Assembly: GCF_964340395.1 (NCBI RefSeq)
Contig: NC_135563.1
Coordinates: 13,335,651 to 13,399,650 of the forward strand
Origin: Glandiceps talaboti
Taxonomy: Eukaryota > Hemichordata > Enteropneusta > Spengelidae
Direction: 5' to 3'
DNA: 64,000 nucleotides
The notes under the pieces were generated by a model, which did not search any database, was not told the origin of the DNA, and saw only the letters and a list, made by a program, of their open reading frames with translations. Positions 1 through 11,100 of this stretch are shown here, one piece after another; position 1 is the stretch's first letter; the number at the start of each line of letters is the position of its first letter. The position numbers and the translations under genes were made by a program.

Positions 1-925
1 GTATATTACAGTGGTAATATATTTTATTTGACTCAAAATTAAGTGTATAGTATAGTGGTATAGTGTATACTATTGTGACTCAAAATTAAGTGTATTATAG
101 TATAGTGATATTGGGTATTTTATTTCAAAATTAGGTACATATTACAGTGGTAATACATTTTATTTGACTCAAAATTAGATGTATACTATAGTGGTATAGT
201 GAATACTATTGTGACTCAAAATTAGGTGTACAGTATAGTGGTATAGTGTATATTATTTGGCTCAAAATTAAGTGTATAGTATAGTGGTATAGTGTATACT
301 ATTGTGACTCAAAATTAAGTGTATAGTATAGTGGTATAGTGTATTTTATTTGACTCAAAATTAAGTGTATAGTATAGTGGTATAGTGTATGTTATTTGAC
401 TCAAAATTAAGTGTATAGTATAGTGGTATAGTGTATACTATTGTGACTCAAAATTAAGTGTATAGTATAGTGGTATAGTGTATACTATTGTGACTCAAAA
501 TTAAGTGTTTCGTATAGTGGTATAGTGTATATTATTTGACTCAAAATTAAGTGTACAGTACAGTGGTATAGTGTATACTATTGTGACTAAAAATTAAGTG
601 TATAGTATAGTGGTATAGTGTAGACTATTGTGACTCAAAATTAAGTGTATAGTATAGTGGTATAGTGTATTTTATTGTGACTCAAAATTAAGTGTATAGT
701 ATAGTGGTATAGTGTATATTATTGTGACTCAAAATTAAGTGTTTCGTATAGTGGTATAGTGTATTTTATTGTGACTCAAAATTAAGTGTACAGTATAGTG
801 GTATAGTGTATATTATTTGACTCAAAATTAAGTGTATAGTATAGTGGTATAGGGTATACTATTGTGACTCAAAATTAAGTGTATAGTATCGTGATATAGG
901 GTATTTTATTTGACTCAAAACTATT
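1..925. repeat. Minisatellite, ~47-bp unit, about 20 copies
   Basis: The stretch is built of a unit of about 47 bp whose core reads gactcaaaattaagtgtat followed by agtatagtggtatagtg. I count about 20 copies. Two subtypes alternate, one with attgtgactc and one with atttgactc at the junction, and a few copies carry point variants. It opens no reading frame of interest. It lies left of the last visible UROS exon, so it probably sits in a UROS intron, or in its 3' region if the last exon is nearer than expected. Confidence 0.93.
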
Positions 926-1726
926 GTGTAAAAAAGAAATACACAAAAACCAGATGACCACTGTATTTGGAAATCTGTGGGCACAGTTTTGTTAAATGAC
1001 CATAATAATATAAACCATGGCAAATAGCTTGGCATACTGTTTCTGTAACTGCAATAACTCCTTAAAGAAGTAGTTTTAAAAATGCATTGGGACATTTTAG
1101 GGTAACAGTTTTGTTAAATGACAACAAAACATAACCATGGCTGTCATGACTGTCCTTCAAGTTATCTCCACCTTTGACCCCAAGAACAATTAAATTATAA
1201 ATCTTTCTGCAGATTCTAGAATTATAACCCAGACAAAACTCATTCAATTCATCCCACAAATTCAGGGCAAGAGGTCTCAATAATTCTACAATCTGTGGTT
1301 AGTCATGCTAGCAATAAATGTAAGTAAACATTTATTGAAGAAGAATGGCATGTTTATGTGTAAACAAACAACAGTCATATCCCTAGTAGCTAATCCTGAA
1401 TTTATGAATTAAAGAACTGATGACATATTATTATTACTGTATTATTATTATTATCATATTACTTTATTATAGGGGGGGGGGTTGTCTTGCAACAACACAG
1501 AAAAACATATACTGTATATAATGTTATACATTAGAATACCAAGTACAACAGAAGTAAGAAGACATTGAAAACTGAGTAAAAGACTGCATAGTACATATAA
1601 ACAGACTCACACTTCCTTTACTTCTTACATTCTCTGGTTTAAGTATTCTGATGGCAGAAGGTATGTAACTGAGCCATGCACAACGTGTTCTCAAGGATAA
1701 AATTCAGATATTTGGACAATGATTGA

Positions 1727-1832
1727 ACAAGGATGTAATAAGTTGTTACTCAGAGTTTCACGCTTCAAGCGATCTTCAGACGACAATGAAAATGAAACTC
1801 TCTGAGTAACGACTTATTACATCCTTATTCTT
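1727..1832. repeat. Long hairpin (foldback) element
   Basis: Two arms of about 36 bases are almost perfectly complementary. The left arm contains ggatgtaataagttgttact followed by cagagtttca, and the right arm contains its reverse complement ending in cttattacatcc. The loop is about 30 bases. This is either a tiny foldback transposon or a transcribed hairpin. No coding potential is seen. Confidence 0.8.
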
Positions 1833-2116
1833 TTGAATTAAGTCTATAATGCTCCAGCAAGACACTTACATTTCATATGATGACTGAAGTAAGTCTATAT
1901 ACAAGCTGCAATAATTAACAGTACAAGTGGTCACACTTAGATTGTAGGTCAAATTCAGCTGGGGACCTTCATGCTCCAAATATTGATCTCCATTTTGACA
2001 TTATGTCTTTACCCCCAGTAAGGATTTTATGATGGTAAGATTTGGGGATGATGGCTATCCAAACAAATATTCATGTAAACTGTTTATGAAAACATCAGTC
2101 TTAATGGTACAATTAC

Positions 2117-5100
2117 CTGAATTATCTCCTGCATGGTTGGGAATATTCTTCTTAGGACATTCCGGGAAAATTTGACACCAGATGGGCTGAAAAAAACACA
2201 TAAGTCTGGAATGCCCTAAGAATAAATCAAATAACTGCCATCATAAGTCAGACTCTTAACTGTGTCAAATAAAAATACATTAATGAACTTGAATATCCAA
2301 GTAGGGCAATGGCCTATGTTACAGCTTCAATCAACAGAGTACATGTATGAAAGAGGCAGAGTGTTTCATTTCCTATATTTGGTTTGCAATTACGCTTGCC
2401 ATTTCTAATAAAGAACTCATTGGGTACCTGAAAAGGCTGTCATATGACAATGTTCTGTATTGTGCGATGAATACTTTACTGGAAATGTAAATTTGGAGGA
2501 AAAGAAAGAGGGGTTTGTTGTAACAATGTTTACTATAGCAGGGTTTTTGATTAAGTGGTTACTGTTTTTTTCTGTTTTTTTTTCAGGAGAGGATGTTGTT
2601 TTTCGCAATTCTCTCGTTAAATCGTGATAGCAGAACTTCATTTCACTGGATATGGTTTTTTTAATATCAAAGTAGAGACAAACATGTGGAGACACTTGCT
2701 CAAACTAAGAAGAACTTTTCAATGGAACAATGGAGCTTGATGCACTTTATAATTTGATACCATTTAGCGACAAGAGAGGTAACACATAATTTGAAGTAGA
2801 GTACAGTAGAGGTATTAACCACTTTTACATGGATCATATTGCCTACACTATGAAAGCAGTGCTAACAAAAATAGCGAATCGCTCTCATTGTACAATACTT
2901 TGAAGTCACGTCCCTGCATGAATGGATCATTTCTTACCAATAAAAACTCTTACTCAGGGCTAAAATTAGACGCAGAATAGGCCTGATACGATAGCGGAAA
3001 CCGAATTTTCAACTATTATAGACACACTAAAACTATTGTTGTGACATGTTGATATAAGCTATTGAATGAATGTTAATTAAACCAATATAATGACAGTATT
3101 TCTGATGACTTAATTCCACAATGTTACAATGTACATTTTGGGGACTTCCAGAGTCTACGCTCTCTTGATTACAGGGTGTTTATATCAACACAACAGAGGC
3201 ACTGCTATCACCCACTTGTGTAATCTGATTAAAATCTGATATATTGTACACTTTGCGATTTCTTTTTGACTGTTATGTTTACTGTTGTTTGTTCTTTTGT
3301 GAGCGCTCGTTACACACATCTGACACAACATCATAGGCGTTCCTGTACCAAATCTAAGTGCTGAGTGAATTCACTCAACGAATGAGAACACGTAATGTGC
3401 CAAAACATACTGGTACAGTTGTTCAGAGCGCTCTGTTCGAAAAGAGCGTGAGTACAGAGCGCAGACATTATTGTTTGATGGTTCTCTTTCTTTCAATTTC
3501 GAACGTTGAGTGTATATATTGTAAGACGGATTCTGATTGGCTACTCAGAAGTATGAGCTTTGGTACAGGAACGCCTATGGTGTTGTGTCAGACATATGTA
3601 ATGAACGCTCACAAAAGAACAAATGACAGTAAACGTAACATCCAAAACGAAATCACGAAGTGTATTTTAATCAGATTGCCACTTGTGTAATCTACCACAT
3701 TGAACAATAGTTTTAGTTTGTGTCTTTCTTAGACCTGCCTGAGAGCTTAGTCTCTGCTGTAGTAATATGTCTCAGAGTGCAAAAGTTATAGATAAAAATA
3801 GTAAAATCATTGATGATAAAAATTCTTTAAACAGGGTAGAGGGAAGATACTTGTGTGCACACTGCTCTGATTGTTCCTTTTACTGTAAAAGGAACAATAC
3901 ATGAGAAGTGTGATATGATAATATGACTTGCCTGTTTTCTTTTGTAATCCTCCAGAGCTTCTTCAAGTTGTGGATGAGCTGTTGTTTTGTATACTTCAAG
4001 AGTTTGCAGAACTATCTCTGTTGACAAGATAAATATAAAACATGGTATTATAGAAAAAAAATAATTGCAATCTGTAATCTGCTGTTTTGTGATTTCTTAT
4101 TTAAAAGTTTTTGAAAATGAAACATTAAAAAAGTAGGAAAAATTGATTGTTGACTGGTAATACAGCCCTGTATACTGTTTTGTGATTGCATGAAGTTTGA
4201 AAACAGAATATAAAGATTTTTGTGTCCTGTAAAAGGCTACATACATGTAGAAGGATGGGGGATACAAAAATGGTCAAAATATGATGAATGTCTTTTTATA
4301 AAAGAAATGACCATGATACTTACCATTTTCTGCCAGGTTTACAGGTAGTGTTTCTCGTTTCAAAGTTCCACATGGAAACAGCAAAGGTTTTGATCTTGGT
4401 TTTATCTCTGTTCAAAATAAGTAATTGACCAATTAATTACTGTTATTTGTATGATATCAGTATACACAATTAGTTCATCATGCATTGTCAGGTACATTTA
4501 TGCAAAATAGGTAACAGATCTTGTGGCACTTCAAATTTCACAAATATTCTTTGGTAGTTGTGGAGGGGCTCATACGTGTAAATTTTACGTAGATTCCCAA
4601 TCTGATTAAAATCTTACGTGGGAATACAGCTTGATTGCCTTATTTACCTCTATTTCCTTTGTATATTGTTGTTTGTTTTTTTACTTTGTTGTTCCAGGAA
4701 TGAGCACCTTTCCACAAACTACAAAATACAAAGGAAAACAAGGCAAATAAAGCAGTCAAACTGTATATCTACATCAAATTTTAATCAGACTGACAGATTC
4801 TACACCTTCTGCATAAAGTTGGTAAGGAACCCTGGAAGAAAACCCAGAGAACTCAAGATAGATTTTACTTAATGCTAAATGTTCTTACAACAACACTGTC
4901 TTATTTTGAGTGTTTTCAACAAAATTCAAGTTTTATTGATAGTTAAAAATAAAATATACCTTTTGATATAACAGCTGATAACTTATCAGCTGTACCTGAG
5001 TCTTCACCTTTACATGTGAAACCTAACTGTTTGGCAGCTGAACATGTTCCAGTACCAACTACATAGGCTGGAAGTTCTGACCATGACTTCATTAGCTGCT

Positions 5101-8100
5101 GTCGAAAACCTGAAATATTGGTCCGTTTATCAATTGAATTAGATTTCCTGCATTTGTGAATGTGTTTAATACCTTCATTCTTCCCCTCCCCTCAGTCTAA
5201 AGATTTTCATATGTATAGTGCCTAATAAAAACCCAAAATATTCAAAATTAGTCCATTTATCGATTCTTGTATTTGTCAAATTCAATACCTTTATTCTGCC
5301 CTTCAATCAAATGACTTCATTACATACAACAACAAAAATAATAATAGTGTGTTTCCAATGTCATGGCCTCAGAAAATAGGGTAGGTAGGTTGGGATTTGA
5401 TTTGATTTGATTTGATTGATTGTTTTTATTTTTGAAAAATATTGTTTCAAACAAAAAATCAAATGAAATGTCAGTCAGAATACCCCTTCTGTGATACTTT
5501 GATGAAATATGTACAGACATCACTAGGGGAAAGAAAACAGACATGCATGAAGGTCAAGAAGACAAAGATGTTCTTATCTTTTTGTTTTAAATGTTTACAA
5601 AATGTTTAGGGTTCGGCAGCTTAAACTAGCATTGGTCAGGTTATCGGAAACACACATTTTTTTTATTTCGCCTAAAGAAACCTGAAAATATGGAAATTGA
5701 CCCTTCCAACTGCAACTACTGTGTCTGGTAACTCCTTCCCCTCCCTTCCCACCATCTAAGAGCTTTTTATGTATAGACCTTAAGTATTGGCCCACTCACA
5801 TGCATTCATTGAAACCCTCCTTTTTTCTGTATGGGTTTCATATGTCTGGTACAACTTGACAGCTTGGGGGCAATACCTTATTAACATTACCAATTAATAG
5901 AAACAGAAACCGATATTGTAGACGTTGGCCCACTCATTATTGTTCTTGTAAATCTATCCATTGTCCACTTCCTCCCCCCTTCCTTCCACCCACCAGGCTA
6001 CATCAATTATGTATGGTGCTAATTAAAAAACTTCAAACTGTAAACTCTTGCCTATTTATATTCAAATGTATTTATTGTGTTTGTACAATTATCAATTACC
6101 CACCACCAACCTTCCACCCCTGCTTCCACCCACTGCCTTTGATACTACAAATTTTTGTGGCTTGACTTATCACTGGTCTTTTTGAAACAGTGACTTTTTG
6201 TGACTTGACTCACTTTTGCCCTACTTTCTGTCCATCGCAAGTCCTGTATTACAACTAAAAACAGGAAACCTGAAACAAAACATTGTCTGGCTCAACAAAA
6301 ATCTTACCAACAGTGCTAAATTTTATCATCTGGCTCAACAAAAATCTTACCAACAGCACTATATTTTAGTATCTGGCTCAAAAAAAATCTTAGAAAGAGA
6401 GATATTTGTTGAGCCAGACAATAAAATGTAGCAATATTACTGGGGGTGGTAGTAAGATTTTTGTTTAGCCAAATGACATTTTGTTTCAGGTTTTGTGATT
6501 TTAATTGTATCATAATGAAATTGTATTCAAATGAGAACTCACCCTCTTCAGCATGTTGTTTTAGACAGTTATCAACCGCTTCAACAGCACGTTGACTTGT
6601 AAATATGACGCCAGAAAACCTGTCTGGTTTTTGAACTTCCTGATACAGTTCATCTAGGCCAAAGAATTCAAAGCTTAGCACTGGGATGGATGTGGCTTCA
6701 AGACCACTATTACCAAAAATCTGTTGAGTGCAAGAAAAATAATTGATAGGTTCAAACTTTATCTAAAGCTGTGTTGTGTAAAGGATATCCTGCTTTAGGC
6801 ACTCCTAATGCTACTATCTTAAGTAGGAACAATTTTGTGTTTACACGTAGGCTGGTAAATGCTATGAAGTGACAGGAATATACACATAGAACAAGTTCAT
6901 GAAGGGTTCAAGATACCTGTAATAGGTGTCCAAATAATAGAAGTGTGCATGTCAGGAAGGGTGTGTTATAATGGATATGATGCTATTCACACTATTAATT
7001 ATCATTATATCATATTATATCATATCATATTAATTTGCCCATTCACTACTTAATACTATTCACTGTTATTATCTTATTAGTTTTATTGGCAGATTCTTAT
7101 GCATTGACCCCAAGGATGGGGGTGCAAGGGTGGGAGTGGGTACTTCCCAAATATTAAAAAAAACAGAACCATTGTTAGGGATTTCCAGTCTCACTCATCA
7201 GGTTAGTTACCTTTATTATGGTGTTGTGAATGTATATTTCTAAACCATGAAGATGTTTCCCATGTTATTGACCCCATCTTAGTGAATTTTTACATGACAA
7301 GTTGACCCATATTTAGGAATGAATTAACCCATTTGGGTGACATATATACCTTTCCTTGGAAGCAACTCCCCCCTCCCCCCTCCCCCTCCAGTGCAGTATA
7401 TTACCCATTCCTATTTGTTTCTTGTATATTTTTATTTTGTCAGGGTCATAGACTAGACTAGTTCAGACTCAATAATGTCTGTGGTCATGGCCACATCTAT
7501 TATCCCGATAATAACTTCCTTCTTTGTAATGTACACACAAGTTTTGGATGTGGTGAAATAAACATTCCAATTCAATTTGATTTAATTCAGTCAACACTGG
7601 TCCAATACTGGCCAGAGAGAAAGTGACGCTGTCATAATGTTGTCTTCAAGGATGGTCTGAAAGCTTTTTTTTTTACAGTTTCTTTTTATTTGCATTAATA
7701 TATACTTACATGTGTTAAGATTTGTGCAGTGGCTGCAACAAAGCATATATTTTTTTGAATTTGTCACTGCCCCGGCAATGTTTCCACTGGTACCAATGTG
7801 ACTAAATCTGAGTCTATGTGTCAGGGGGGGGGGGGGGGGGGGGGTAATGTATGAAGTATATCACATGCTATTATTTCACTAAGCCAATGTCACAGTATAA
7901 TGTCCACAGTCCTTACACGTATATGATTAAATCATGATTATGGCCTATACATAGGTTTTCACCAGTCTGGGTTGTATAATTAATGTGATTATACTAAACA
8001 ACCAACATTGTGAACATCAAATTTGAATGTTTTGTCACTCTGGGTTGTATAATTCATGTACACTGAACAATTGAGATTCATAACATCAAAATTGAACATC

Positions 8101-11100
8101 TCGGTTGTATTTGTGCAATTACTCTAAACAACTATAAGGTTGTGAACATCAAAACTGAACATTTTGTCAGTCTAGTTGTATAAATTGTGTGATTATGCTA
8201 AACGATCCAGGTTCATGACACCAAAATTGAACTCTCAATATTATTGTTTTCATGTCGAAATCTTAACATAGGTAATATAATCTATCAATTGCTTGTTGAA
8301 TATATTTTTGTCAGCAAATTGAAATAAAATACTGCTAAAATATGTGAGTTTTCCTTTGGGAATAAAGAATATGCCAACCAGACTCATATCATTTCAACAA
8401 GTAAATAACATGAACATAAAGTTATAACACACATCAAGCAGATTAACTGAGTAAGGTCATTGACCTTTTGTTATACCTAAGCGAAAGTAATAATAAGTTA
8501 CCATATTATGTAAGATGGATTAATTCATCATTTTTACAGTCTTGGACAGCTATAGTAAGTAACTGCTACCACTTTGTTAGTAGTCTCTGATTCTGACAAC
8601 TTTATACTTGGGACAAATATCTGAAAATTAAGGTTCTAATACACACTGTGACATCACACTTGTGACAAATACCTGAAAATGTAGATGCTGTGACACTTTA
8701 CACTTGGGACAAATACCTGAATTTGAAATGCAGGTTTTATTTATTTATTCATTTATTAATCTTTCATATACATACACCATTTCAGTGCATTAGCGCTGTT
8801 CTCCCAATGGAACCTGTTGCAAGATTATGTACACAGAAAACAAACAAAACAAACAAACAAAAGGGACAAACCAGACAAAAAGTTACAGACGCAGAGTGCA
8901 CTTTAAAAGATATCCACCCACATTATTACCAGACTACATTCTTAAGATGTCTTTTAAATATCGATGAGTTTGGAGCTGATCTTATGGATAGGGGTACATT
9001 GTTCTATAGAACAGCACCGCTATAGTGAAATGCCCGTTTCCCATATTCCGTTTTAACTGTAGGGATGTATATGTTAGCTTTACTGGCCTGTCTTGTGTTA
9101 TGAAGATGAATTTGGTTGGAAAGATTGAACATTTCAGTGAGGTAACTAGGTGCATTGCCTGTTACAGATTTGTAGACGAGTGTTGCCAGGTTCTAGTACA
9201 TACAGTGACATTACACTGGGAGAATACCTGAAAATTCTAATACATACAGTAATACAGTCTTCTAGTACATATGCAATCCCCAGGGGCGTTACCAATGGCC
9301 AACTCTGGTAGGGGTGTGTGGCCAGGGCTGGAAACCCCATACCCCATTTTAGACTATTACAGGTTTTTAAAAAGATGAAAATTTAGACAAAATACATTTT
9401 CCTTAGGAGGCAACATTTTGGGACAATTAATGGCAATTGTGATTTGGTAAAGGACCGATGGCAATCACCCAGAACAAAACAAATGATATAGAATGATGGA
9501 AATAGAGGTAAATGAAGGCATCTACCAGCTTTCACAACATCAAATTTTAATCAGATTGGTACATATGGTTGGTGATACTACACTGTGACTTGGGGGACAA
9601 ATACCTGGAAATGTCAGTTCTCTGTAGTACATACGTTGACACTACACTTGGGACAAATACCTTGAAATGTCTGTTCTAAGTAAATACTGTGACATTACAC
9701 TTGTGACAAATACCTGAAAATATAGGTTCTAGTAAATATTGTGACATTACACTCAAGACAAATACCTGTAAATATAGGTTCTAGTAAATATTGTGACATT
9801 ATACTTGGGGACAAATACCTGAAAATATAGGTTCTAGTACATACCATCAACATACAGTGACACTAATACTTGTTCTAGTACATACTGTAACTACACTGGG
9901 ACAAATACCTGAAAATGTAGGTTCTAGTAAATATTGTGACATTACACTCAAGACAAATACCTGAAAATGTCCGTTCTAAGTAAATACTGTGACATTACAC
10001 TTGGGACAAATACCTGTAAATTGTATTAGGTTCTGGTACATACCATCAACATACAGTGACACATATACTTGTTCTAGTACATACTGTGACTACACTCTGG
10101 ACAAATACCTGGAAATGTCCATTCTAAGTAAATACTGTGACATTACACTTGGGACAAATACCTGTAAATTGTATTAGGTTCTGGTACATACCATCAACAT
10201 ACAGTTACACTAATACTTGTTCTAGTACATACTGTGACTACACTGAGACAAATACCTGAAAATGTTGACTGATACATAATGACCACTGTAGGAACCCTTC
10301 TAATATGCAATGAAAACAAAGCTGTAAACTAATAGTACACATGTAAATAGTGATGTCTATAAAAACATTACAGACATAGCTGAGATTCAATAACCAATGT
10401 AGTGTATCTGTGTCTGGTATGACAGCTAATGATGGGTGATTAAGGTAGATGGCATGTTGGCTGTGGTATCTCTCACACTATGGGGTATACCTAGTAGTAG
10501 GAATCCCTTGGCTAATAGCCACTAATATGGACAAAATATCTATCCATTATTTGTGGTTGTAAAATGTACACATACCATTGATACATATATATATCTATAT
10601 CGTGATTTGTCCTTGGCCGTTCCCGTCACTATATTATCACATATTTCATTCCATAAAAGTATTTATGGATTATGTACTCAGATAAATCAGGTCAGCCTTA
10701 TATGAAAATATTTTTGTAAAAAAACATACATGCTAAAAACTGCCTCGTATTTAAGTTACAACAACAGGTCTCTCCTATTTCCATGTTCACATATTTTCAT
10801 ATTTGTTTACTGTCAACTGTCAAATACATCTAACTTACTGAGAGGTTCTTTAATCTATTTTGTCAAGTCATCATTATTTGTCATGAGATCCATCGCATAT
10901 TATCATTGTGGTTATGTTTTCATTCTAAAAGGAACGCTGCTGTTATTATGTTACAAGTTAAAATATATTTATATGCCATTAGTGTCCAATTCTGTACATG
11001 TTTATTCTATAGTCTTACCATAGCTATTTTTAGTATGTACCTGAATTTGCAATATCACTGAACAAAACATGAAAGTAAATATCAAAACAAATGTTAGCCT

